35,968 nucleotides of DNA from an uncultured Schlesneria sp. (GTDB lineage: Bacteria > Planctomycetota > Planctomycetia > Planctomycetales > Planctomycetaceae). The notes below the pieces were generated by a model, which saw only the letters and a list, made by a program, of their open reading frames with translations, was not told where the DNA came from and did not search any database. The position numbers were made by a program, and so were the translations under genes. Shown piece after piece: positions 16,050 to 25,100 of this stretch (positions are counted from its first letter, which is position 1; each line of letters starts with the position of its first letter). Where the stretch lies: the NCBI GenBank assembly GCA_903911795.1, contig CAIWEX010000802.1, positions 1-35,968 of the forward strand, given 5' to 3'.

Positions 16050-17522
16050 TCAGGCGCATCTTTTATTCCTTTTGAGTTGGAGCTGATATCTGAGTGCCGC
16101 GGCTTTTGCGCCATCAATCATTAGCTGCAGTTTTTCCCACCCGCGCCACAGGACGATCCATCCCGGCTCCGGGCTGCTTTTCTTGCCGGGATGGCCTCCG
16201 AGGCGAGCCAAGGCCATGTAGAACTCGTGTACGGTCCAGTGAGGACAGCATTTTCGATGACGCCACAGCGATAACACTTCGATGTATTCTTCGTCGATGT
16301 CGTCACAGGCCAACCGATCGCGGGCCTGGGGGTTCCTTGCGCTGTCTCGTATGGCCAGCAGCGACAGCGCCAGGATACTCAAGATCGCGATAGCCGGTCG
16401 CAGACGCTCGACGTCATGGAACTGAAGGCTTTCGATGCTGCAACCGGTCTTCTTCGCTTTGTGAAATTCTTCGACGGTCCATCGCCATTCGTACCAGGTC
16501 TTGACCTGCAAGGCATCGTCCACCGAATTGACGGGGTGATTGGTCAACAGCAGCCACTCCAGAGCCTTTTCTCCCGCGGGGGGATTTGTTTCCCATACTC
16601 GGACGATCCAGACGGGAAGCGGAGTGTTGCCATGGTTTCCATTTTTACTGGTGGGAGCCATGATCTGGACGGGGCCGGCCGAGATGCTCAGGCGAGCTAT
16701 TCGCTGTGTTCGGATCGTCTTGGTCTTTTTGCCTTTGCGCTTGGGGCTGTTGACGATCACCTTTTGACTGACAGCCAGCTCCAGGGTACCAAGCTCTTTT
16801 AGAGTCCGGGCGTGCTGATGCAGATGTCGTTGCTCACCATCCGGGCAATGTCCGACCTGAGCATTCCGGTCATGGGATGAACGGATCACGAATGTCCGGC
16901 CACTGTGCATCTCATGCTCAAGGAACTCGAAGGTATCACCGCCGCGATCACACAGATCGACGACTTCGCGGCGGCTCGGGAGATCCTTCGTTCCCTTCAG
17001 CCACAGCAGACTTTCTCGCGATTCCCGCTTACGCCGTTGCGACTGTTTTTCCTTTTTTTTCACCTTCGGTCGCACATGCAGGATCTGATTGGCCAGTCCC
17101 ACAACTCTGTTCAACTTCGGATCAACAACTAGCGTATTCTGAACGAGATAACCCCGCTGTTTTCCATTCCCGATTTGTCCCAGATCCTCCACCAGCGTGG
17201 CGTGAGTGGTGTAGTCCAGTTCCGTCGCGTCATGGATCGCCAGAACAAAGTGGTCGGCTGTTTGCAAGTATTGCAAGGACCGGTCCCGATGCGGCTTCAT
17301 CACAGCCTCGTGCGTCACGTCGTCTGCGTCACAAAGGCGATAAAACGAATCCAAGTCCGCGCCTCTCGGCAATTTCTGCGGCAGTGTCCCACCCGGATGT
17401 CGATGCATCTCATTCACCAGCTTCGGCAGTCTTTCGTTACGCCGAGCGTCGCCCAAGTCGACTGCCTCAAAATGGATTTCCCCAAAGCTCTTACGAGGCT
17501 CCGCCATGATTCTTCGTTCCAT
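16050..17522 (-). CDS. IS4-family transposase (Tn5-like N-terminal domain)
   Basis: This is a DDE transposase of about 490 residues. The N-terminus (FGEIHFEAVDLGDARRNERL) matches the DNA-binding domain found in Tn5/IS50 relatives. Counting from the first ATG of the frame (17564), catalytic residues are Asp112 in HDATEL, Asp206 in DLCDRGGD, and Glu365 within a full YREK motif: Tyr358, Arg361, Glu365 and Lys372. A Lys/Arg-rich insert lies at about 165-185. Possible starts are ATG 17564, 17522 and 17507. The middle one is used because the domain begins just after it, but this is uncertain. The gene has no frameshift, so the element may be active. Its terminal inverted repeats were not found by eye. 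Confidence 0.88.
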   Translation of the reverse strand: MERRIMAEPRKSFGEIHFEAVDLGDARRNERLPKLVNEMHRHPGGTLPQKLPRGADLDSFYRLCDADDVTHEAVMKPHRDRSLQYLQTADHFVLAIHDATELDYTTHATLVEDLGQIGNGKQRGYLVQNTLVVDPKLNRVVGLANQILHVRPKVKKKEKQSQRRKRESRESLLWLKGTKDLPSRREVVDLCDRGGDTFEFLEHEMHSGRTFVIRSSHDRNAQVGHCPDGEQRHLHQHARTLKELGTLELAVSQKVIVNSPKRKGKKTKTIRTQRIARLSISAGPVQIMAPTSKNGNHGNTPLPVWIVRVWETNPPAGEKALEWLLLTNHPVNSVDDALQVKTWYEWRWTVEEFHKAKKTGCSIESLQFHDVERLRPAIAILSILALSLLAIRDSARNPQARDRLACDDIDEEYIEVLSLWRHRKCCPHWTVHEFYMALARLGGHPGKKSSPEPGWIVLWRGWEKLQLMIDGAKAAALRYQLQLKRNKRCA

Positions 17523-17564
17523 CGCCGACGACAGGAACCCCTCCTGAAGGTTCGAGCCCATCAT

Positions 17565-18079
17565 AACCTGGCACTACGCATCTAGCGGTCATCACGTGCC
17601 TCGATCTCGCATAACTGCAATCACAACTCGCAGTTGGCACAAAATACAATTCAGTGCCCAAAATCCTATGACAACAAAAAATATGCCGGAAACTCAGGGC
17701 GAGGCTCCCGCCGAGCCGGGATTGGGTTTAGGTGTCCATTCCAATTCCGGCTCGGCGGGAGCCTCGCCGCCTCGCCCTCCCGTAATTTGTCCGTCATTGG
17801 GGCTAAGATCTACCTTTTTCCGTGTGACCGGCAAGCGGCGGCGGGGCGGATTCTGAAGTGAAGCGAATGCCCCGCGAACGAACAGCGTCGTCATTGCAAA
17901 GATACCGGGCCTTCCGCTAAGCCTCCAGACCCGGCCACCCTGCCGCAATCATCCCACGGCCCCTCGCTTTTCTCCGTGCCTTTGCGACTCTGTGAGATCA
18001 TCAGTCCTATCTCGGCACGACGTGAACACCTCGGATACATCGCGTGGTTCTGAAGTCACCGACTGTCGGCTGCGAAGGA
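17565..18079. other. Intergenic region with a large palindrome and no gene
   Basis: This 515-bp stretch lies between the IS4 transposase start and the end of the zinc-ribbon gene. Its short reading frames are artefacts of the palindrome at 17698-17768. The right end of the IS4-type element should lie near its left edge. Confidence 0.6.
17698..17768. repeat. 28-bp inverted repeat with one mismatch
   Basis: The left arm (17698-17725) starts GGCGAGGCTCCCGCCGAGCC. The right arm (17741-17768) is its reverse complement with one mismatch, the outer 22 bases being exact. The loop is 15 bases. It could form a very stable stem and looks like a repetitive extragenic palindrome. Confidence 0.85.
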
Positions 18080-18610
18080 TTAAGGTCTCACTGGAGCCTT
18101 CCCCATTTCACCCAGCAATTCCATTCCCACAACCGTCAGGACAGCAACAGTCATGACGATGCCGATTCCTGTCTGTATGCCAGACTTGCCCTCCAGCTTC
18201 GTTTCACGAGACAGCGTCAGCCCCTGCCCGATCGCAGCACGGAATCCCATTCCCAACAGCGACGTATAAACGGCAATTATAATCCGCCCGATCGGAAAAC
18301 CGGCCAATAGCGCGCCAGGGATCAATGGCCTGCGCTGAAGAGCAAAAAGTATTCCGAGGCAACTCACGCCACTGACAATCCAGCCTGCATACGTGAAAGC
18401 AACTAACTCTGCCTTCGGGTCCGGCTTTCCTCGACCACGTTTCGACTTCTTCCGCCGTTCGCCAGTGGTAACGGATTCGCCATCATCACTCTCGTCTGAA
18501 TCAGGGAGTGACGACTTCTTGCCGCAGACGCGGCATGACACACGATCCCCTGCGCGATCGTCGGAATACTTTCGTTTCGTACCGCATTCCGGACAGACAA
18601 ACTGGATCAC
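18080..18610 (-). CDS. Zinc-ribbon membrane protein of unknown function
   Basis: This protein of about 176 residues starts with a double-Cys zinc ribbon: CPECG at about residues 5-9 and CRVCG at about 27-31. A charged Ser/Asp/Lys/Arg-rich linker follows, then at least three hydrophobic segments at about 75-92, 103-123 and 140-165. Zinc ribbons joined to membrane helices are frequent in planctomycetes, but the function is unknown. The reading frame is open to 18757, but GTG 18610 is chosen because the zinc ribbon begins there, GGTGGGG precedes it, and the longer version would overlap the RND gene. It lies downstream of the RND pump gene on the same strand. Confidence 0.7.
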   Translation of the reverse strand: MIQFVCPECGTKRKYSDDRAGDRVSCRVCGKKSSLPDSDESDDGESVTTGERRKKSKRGRGKPDPKAELVAFTYAGWIVSGVSCLGILFALQRRPLIPGALLAGFPIGRIIIAVYTSLLGMGFRAAIGQGLTLSRETKLEGKSGIQTGIGIVMTVAVLTVVGMELLGEMGKAPVRP

Positions 18611-18722
18611 GGAGCATCCCCACCAAGATGATTGTTTCCCGTCTATCGATGGCCGTCTGTTTATCGTTCGATTTGCGGCCCGCCAATAATAAGTGAAACT
18701 ATGATTGATACAGGGAATTATT

Positions 18723-21700
18723 TCAAGCGGGATGAGCGGACCTTGAAGATCCACCAAATATCTTCGAAATATCGAAGAAGACCATGTTAATAGCAGGAAC
18801 CACCACCAGCGTCAGCACCGTTGCGAAAATCAGACCCCACGTCAGCGTGATCGCCAGCGGAATCAGAAACTTTGCCTGGAAGCTGGTTTCGAACATCAGC
18901 GGTGTCATCCCTACGACTGCGGTGATGGTATTTAAAACGATGGCTCGCATCCGCAGCTTGCTACCCGCGACACTCGATTCAAAGTGGCTGGTTCCGCTGC
19001 GAACACGACTGTTGATAAAGTCGACCAAAACCAGTGAGTCGTTGACGACGATTCCATTGAGCGCGACCAGTCCAATGGCACTCATGATCGTCAGGTCGTA
19101 TCCCATAATCCAATGTCCGACGATCGCTCCTTGAACTCCGAATGGGACCGCGATCAGAACGACGATCGGTTGAATATACGAACGGAACAGTGCTGTCAGC
19201 AGGACATAGATGATCGCCAATGAAACGGGGAATGCGATCACCATGCTGTCCATGAATTTTTTGTTTTCCAACGTTTTTCCGCGCATTTCGACCCGGACAT
19301 CGGGATTCGATTTCCGCAGATCGGTGTCGATCCACTGCTGGACGTTGGCTGCGATTTCATTGTCATTGTGCAGATCATCGACATCGGCATAAATCGAGAT
19401 TGCCCGGCGATGCTCACTTCGCTGAATCGAATCGTGGGCGCGATCTTCTGTCAGTTCCGCGACTTCGCGGAGTGGTACCCAGCGATGTCGTCCCGTTGCC
19501 CCTGCGGGCGACGGAATCCACATCGTTTCCAGCATCGAATCGTCCTGACGGTAGATCTTCGGATAGCGGACCATGATCTTGACATCTTCGCGATTGCGCG
19601 AAATCCGGCGGGCTTCGCGTCCGAAGAATGCATTCCGAACTTCCTGGCCAAGAGTGGCAACGGTGATTCCGGTAGGCCGCGCCGTTTCATGCAGTCGTAA
19701 CTGCACTTCACGCAGACGCGCGTTGACGTTGTCGTCGATGTCGAACACGCCGTCATACGTTGCGAGCTTCTCTCGGACCGCTTTTGCGGCTGCAAGGCTA
19801 TCGTCAAATCGGTCGGCCGTTACCTTCAATTCCAACGCGCGACCAGCCGGGCCGCCGTTGAGCGATGACCATGTGACTGCATTAACACCGCTCAGTCGCT
19901 CCGCTTCCTGTCGCAATTCGATCAGAATCGCTTCGCTCGTGCGCGTTCGCTTGTGAGCCTCTTTCAATTCGACGATCAACTGGCCCAGATGTGAACCGAG
20001 ATTTTGTCCGACGGCTCCTTCACCGGCGATATCGACCTGAATTCCGACGTACATCTGGACGTTGACGACTTCCGGAAGACTCACCAGGTGATCGCTTAAT
20101 TGCTTCAGTCGACTCTTGGTCAGCTCCGCTGGGGTTCCAATCGACATTTCCAGCGATCCAACGAGCGTTTCGCTGTCCATCTTCGGAACGGGAACAAACG
20201 GAACAATTCCCCCCTGAACCAGTCCCACTGCGATGGACAACGTTGCCACAGCAGCGGCCAGCGTAACGTATCGCCAGGTCAGCATCAGGCGGATCAATCG
20301 ATCGTACCAGACATCCACTGCGGTACTCAGCACGGCATCCTTAGTAGAAACAACCCGCCCCCAGAGCTGGCGCCATCGCGACAAGGGTGCAACGGCTACG
20401 GACGCTGTTGTTGAATCTGAATCTTTGCTTCGGCGTGCTTTTGTCTTCAGATGGCCCAGGTGAGCGGGCAGGATCACGAGTGCTTCCAGCATGGACATGC
20501 TCATGGCCGCAATGCAGACCATTGGCAGTTCTTTCAAGAAGTCACCGAGTTGGCCTTTAATGAACAACAGGGGAACGAAGGCCCCAATCGTCGTGCCGGT
20601 CATCGTCACAATCGGCCACATCACTTCTTCTGACCCGGTGATGGCTGCTGCTTCGGAGGTGAGACCTTCTTCCATATGCCGACAAACGTTTTCCCCCATC
20701 ACGATCGCTTCGTCGACGTCGATGCTGAGGACGATAATCAAACCCATCAGACTGACGAGGTTCAGCGAGACACCCATCAGGGACATCATCAGAAACGTCC
20801 CGAGAAACGTGACCGGCAACCCCGTCGCGGCCCAGAAGGCAACTCGGTGGTCAAGGAATACGACCAGCGTCAGCAGGATCAGGAACAGCCCCTGAAGTCC
20901 GTTGTCGACCATCAGATCAATACGTCCCTCGACAAACCTCGCCAGATCCGTATGCAATGCGACGTTGAACTTGTGGTCAAACGGCTTCGACGAACTTTGC
21001 TGGTAGTAGTACTCGGGATCAGGATGCCCGATGGCCTTGTTGGCCAGCCGGGATGCGTGAGCCCAGATGATCGCGAAGGGACGCCAGTACCACACATGCA
21101 GACTGGCCGCCTCAAATCCGTGCGGATCGAATGGGAGACCTTTCTTGGCGAGGACGTAGGCCTTCACCAGTTGCGAAATCCGGATCGCATCCTGACCATT
21201 GTTCTGATAGACGACGCAGTTGATCCCCGGTTCACCGTTGAAGTAGCCTTCCTGATCGATGTCCACAAATGCATCTCTGACATCAGCAACGTCGGACAGA
21301 TAGACGGTACGGCCGTCCGGGAAACTGCGGACAATGATCTTGTTCAGATCGACCCCTCGTTGTTCTTCACCGAGAGTTCGAATGGAGAGCGAACTACGGC
21401 TGGCGTCGATCTGCCCCCCCGTCACATCCAGGTTCGCCTGTCGAATGGCAGCAGCGACCTCATCGAACGTGATGTCATATTCCATCAGCTTCGCGGGACG
21501 AATTTCGACGCTGATTTCGTCTTCTTTCGCTCCTGACATCACGACATCACTGACACCAGGCAGCAGCAGCAATTCATCGCGCAGGGCTCGGGCCGCTCGT
21601 TTACGATCGGCATCGCTGCCGGGGCCATAGATCGCAACGCCGATCACGGGAAGCTTCGGTTCGAGCTTTTTGACGGTCGTTTTCTCAGCATCGACCGGCA

Positions 21701-22055
21701 GATCTTCAATCGCGTCGATTTCCGCCTTCACTTCCTGCAGAACGCGATCGACATTCCTAATCCCCGGCAGCAGGCTCAGTCGCGTGGCGCTCATTCCTTC
21801 GATGACGGTGGAGTCGACTTTATCAACTCCTTCCGCATCGCGGACAGCCTCTTCGATCTTGATTGTCAGAACCTTTTCGATCTCCTGTGGTGAAACACCC
21901 GGATAGATCGTCGTGATCAACAATTTTTCAGGCCGAGACTCAGGAAACATTTCGCGAGTCAGCGTCAGGGCGCAAACCATTCCCGCGGCAATGATGACGA
22001 GCATCAGCAGATTGACGAGAACCGGATTTTGAACGCTGAATCGTGGAAGCGACAT
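18723..22055 (-). CDS. RND-family efflux transporter permease
   Basis: This 1110-residue inner-membrane pump is of the AcrB/HAE type, driven by the proton gradient. It has the N-terminal helix (about 10-30), periplasmic porter regions, and helix groups near 385-560 and again in the last 200 residues. Helix 4 reads SIDVDEAIVMGENV, so the second acid of the usual VDDA pair is Glu449. Helix 10 has NGIVVNDSLVLVDF, as in many RND pumps. About 50 extra residues rich in aromatic and charged amino acids occur at about 311-362, just before the FVEGRIDLMVDNG stretch. No adaptor or outer-membrane channel gene is next to it, so it may pair with ones elsewhere. It starts 64 bp after the ThuA-cytochrome gene. 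Confidence 0.93.
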   Translation of the reverse strand: MSLPRFSVQNPVLVNLLMLVIIAAGMVCALTLTREMFPESRPEKLLITTIYPGVSPQEIEKVLTIKIEEAVRDAEGVDKVDSTVIEGMSATRLSLLPGIRNVDRVLQEVKAEIDAIEDLPVDAEKTTVKKLEPKLPVIGVAIYGPGSDADRKRAARALRDELLLLPGVSDVVMSGAKEDEISVEIRPAKLMEYDITFDEVAAAIRQANLDVTGGQIDASRSSLSIRTLGEEQRGVDLNKIIVRSFPDGRTVYLSDVADVRDAFVDIDQEGYFNGEPGINCVVYQNNGQDAIRISQLVKAYVLAKKGLPFDPHGFEAASLHVWYWRPFAIIWAHASRLANKAIGHPDPEYYYQQSSSKPFDHKFNVALHTDLARFVEGRIDLMVDNGLQGLFLILLTLVVFLDHRVAFWAATGLPVTFLGTFLMMSLMGVSLNLVSLMGLIIVLSIDVDEAIVMGENVCRHMEEGLTSEAAAITGSEEVMWPIVTMTGTTIGAFVPLLFIKGQLGDFLKELPMVCIAAMSMSMLEALVILPAHLGHLKTKARRSKDSDSTTASVAVAPLSRWRQLWGRVVSTKDAVLSTAVDVWYDRLIRLMLTWRYVTLAAAVATLSIAVGLVQGGIVPFVPVPKMDSETLVGSLEMSIGTPAELTKSRLKQLSDHLVSLPEVVNVQMYVGIQVDIAGEGAVGQNLGSHLGQLIVELKEAHKRTRTSEAILIELRQEAERLSGVNAVTWSSLNGGPAGRALELKVTADRFDDSLAAAKAVREKLATYDGVFDIDDNVNARLREVQLRLHETARPTGITVATLGQEVRNAFFGREARRISRNREDVKIMVRYPKIYRQDDSMLETMWIPSPAGATGRHRWVPLREVAELTEDRAHDSIQRSEHRRAISIYADVDDLHNDNEIAANVQQWIDTDLRKSNPDVRVEMRGKTLENKKFMDSMVIAFPVSLAIIYVLLTALFRSYIQPIVVLIAVPFGVQGAIVGHWIMGYDLTIMSAIGLVALNGIVVNDSLVLVDFINSRVRSGTSHFESSVAGSKLRMRAIVLNTITAVVGMTPLMFETSFQAKFLIPLAITLTWGLIFATVLTLVVVPAINMVFFDISKIFGGSSRSAHPA

Positions 22056-22119
22056 ACTGTGTTACGACCTGACGCCTTTGAAGTACCGAACCCGTGTCCG
22101 TGATTCACAGGGCTGAGAA

Positions 22120-25100
22120 CTACTTCTTCAATGATTCAAGATACGCGAGAATCGCAGCAAGCTGGTCAACATTGAGTTTATCGACCATCCCCAGCGGCAT
22201 GACCGAGATCTCGCGCTTGCCGCGTTCTTCGATCTCGTCCTTTTTCAGGATAGCAGAGATTCCGGCGACGTTGCGAAACTCGACTTCTTCTCCGGATTCG
22301 CGGACGACAAAGCCTTCGTGGATCTTCCCGTCATTGGTGGCGAAGAACTGTGATTCGAATCCTTGAGCAATCTTGGCGCTCGGCTTGACGATCGATTCAA
22401 TCAATTCATGACGTTTGTAACGCTTGGTGATGTCTAACAGCAGCGGCCCCTTGAGAGGTTCCGTCGGCGAGACGGTATGGCAGGCAACGCAACCTTGTCG
22501 ACTGAACAGGCGCTGGCCATATTTTGCGTCCCCCTTCAGGGATTCCGTCAATTGGACAACGTCTTCAAACTTCATCGTGGCGATGAGAGGTCGTTTGGGA
22601 TCGAGCGGAGGTTCCTTGTCCAGTTCCAGCCGCGTGACAGCATATTGAGCCGCACGCTGAACTTCGGGGTTCTTCGATTTGATCTGCTGTTGAATCTGCA
22701 GGATTTGCGATTCCTGTTTGGATCGACCAATTGCTCGCAGCAGACTGATTGCAGCTTCCGGAGTCGACCAGGCGCGTTCGACTACTCGCATGGCAGCATC
22801 GCGAGCGTCCTTGGGAGCGGGTGCCGCTTCTGAGACGAAAACCAGCGTTGCATAGGCGAGTTCTCGCGTTACCGGGTCGGTGGATTCGGCCTGCTTCGAA
22901 AGAGAAGCGACTAGCTTGAACAGCTTTGGTTCGCGAACGAATTCGTTCCATGCCGCGCCGACTTCGCTCTGCTGGTCTTTCTCCGAAACGGCGGCAAAAC
23001 TGCGGAAGACAACGTCGAACAGCGCCGACTGATCGACTCGACGTTGAAGGCCTCGCAATGATTGAACTCGTACGGCCACATCACTGGGATCGATTGTCGC
23101 ACCAACTTCCAGCAAATGGGCAGCTTCCGTCGATAGTTGTGAGGAACCCGTTCCGATCAGATCGATGGCGACAGGGAAGAATGTCCGATCGTCCGCAGCC
23201 AACTTGACAATGCGTTCCTGCATCCTGGCAAGTTCGATCTTGTGTCGCCGCAATTGCGGCAGCAGGTGCTTCACAACCCCTGCGTCTCCCTCGGTCAGTT
23301 CCTGTCGCAGGGCAGCGCCAATCCGTTCCGTCTCTGACCAAGGGACATGCTTGTAATAGGGGCCGGTCGTGTCGGGCCGGGTCCCCCACCAGTCACCCGT
23401 GTAATCAGCTTCACGGAAATGCAGGCGGCAGAGCGCACCGAGGATCAACGAACGCGTCAATACATAGCTGATCACCTGACCTGTCGGTCCGGCAGGCTTT
23501 GGAGTCACCGGGCGTTTCAACCAGTCCAGCAATCCAGTCACAACCGCTGGATCATGCAGCCCTTGCAGTACTCGAATCGCCCCGACTCGTTCCTCCACGG
23601 GACCGGCATCCAAGGCTTCCAGACAGACCTTTCCAGCATTCAATCGTACGAGACTGTCGATCGCGATATGTGAAACCAGTGGATCACGATCGATTGTCAA
23701 CGAAACCAGTTTTGCGGAAGTGGTCTTCCGTTCTTCAGTGACTTTTGATTTTCCATCGGCTGGCCGAGTGAATCGGCCGATTCCACGTGCGGCCTGCAAT
23801 CGCACGCGTGGATTCGGATCTTTCAATGCAGAAACGAACGGTTCCACCGATGTTGCCGCCAACTGGGTCTCCCGGTCGGCAACTGCTCGCAGGATGTGTT
23901 CTCGCAGTGCTGGTTCAGAAGCAAGAGCGAGCAGACTCGCGTGAGATTTCTCGCCACGAAGCTGCTTGAGAGTGAAAATGGCAGCAACCCTCGAAGGCAG
24001 ACCCGCTGTTGACGCAGCAATCTTTTCAAGGCCACTGGCGATTTCAGGGCGATCACCTCGTCGCAGGATTTCACGCTGAGATTCCAATCGAAGCGTGTGA
24101 CTGGTTCCGGCGATTCCCTGGAGAAGTTCCGCATCGGAAGCGGTGTGAATGGGCTTCCTTGCGGTTGTCGTCCCCTTGGCTGGCGGCTTCACCTTCACAA
24201 CATAGCCGACATTGGGATTGCTGAAGTTGAATCCGCCATCCTTCCAACTGCTGATGTACATGTTGCCTGCAGCATCGATTTCCATGTCAGTCGGTCGCGG
24301 TAGTTCGATGAACGACTCTTGCTCAGCAGTAAATCCCGCACCGTTAGTGGTCAGGGGATGGCGATAGATGACACTGCGTCCCCAATCGCAGGTATAGAGC
24401 GAATGAGACAGTTCGTCGGGCAGCGCCGATTCGTCGACGAACAGTGAACCGCAGGGCGAACCACCTCCGTAGTCGGCCAATGGTTGAACGATATCTTCGG
24501 GGAAGTTAATAAACAACCAGGGGTAGCCCATCTGGGCTCCATGCGGCACGTAGCTGAGCCGCACGTTCCAGCCGCCGCCATCGTTCGTGTTGTCTCGAGT
24601 GAACAGATCCATCAGTGGGCTGACGGCGACATCGTAAATGTTGCGTTGTCCCCGTGAAACCAGTTCCAATTCGGAACCGTCAGGCCGGACACGAGCAATC
24701 CCGCCCCCCTTCATCTGGACTTCGCGACCGTCGCTTCCTGTCGCTTTGATAAAGCCATAGTCTCCAACCGCGACATAGATCCAGCCATCAATTCCAATTT
24801 GAATGCCATTTGTGGTGTGATCAGCACCGCGAAAATCGAGGTCAAACCCGATGTTTTTCACGAGGATTTCCGAGCGATCCGAGACACCGTCACCATTATC
24901 GTCGAAGTAGCGTGAGAGATGTGGCGGATGCAGCACGAACAGCGATGTCCCGGCGGTTCCACTGGCAGTCGCGGTGGTCGTGACAACGATCCCTCGGGGG
25001 CTATCGACCTTGGCGAAGTCGACGAATTCGTCCGCCTGACCATCGCCATCCGTGTCCTTGCACCGAACAATGCGGCCACGTCCCGGCTTCTTGTCGAGTG

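Noticed and set aside
16414-17509. Several frames opposite the IS4 transposase
   Set aside because: They are antisense shadows of a gene with a complete YREK motif.
17596-17948. Short frames across the 17.7 kb palindrome, on both strands
   Set aside because: Their similar products arise only because the palindrome reads alike on both strands.
20676-21536. Plus-strand frame of 286 codons within the RND gene
   Set aside because: It is antisense to the RND pump and rich in Asp/Arg/Gln, as expected for a shadow frame.
22350-22365. GATTCGAATCC resembling a tRNA T-loop
   Set aside because: It lies inside the ThuA fusion gene and no cloverleaf or acceptor stem surrounds it.
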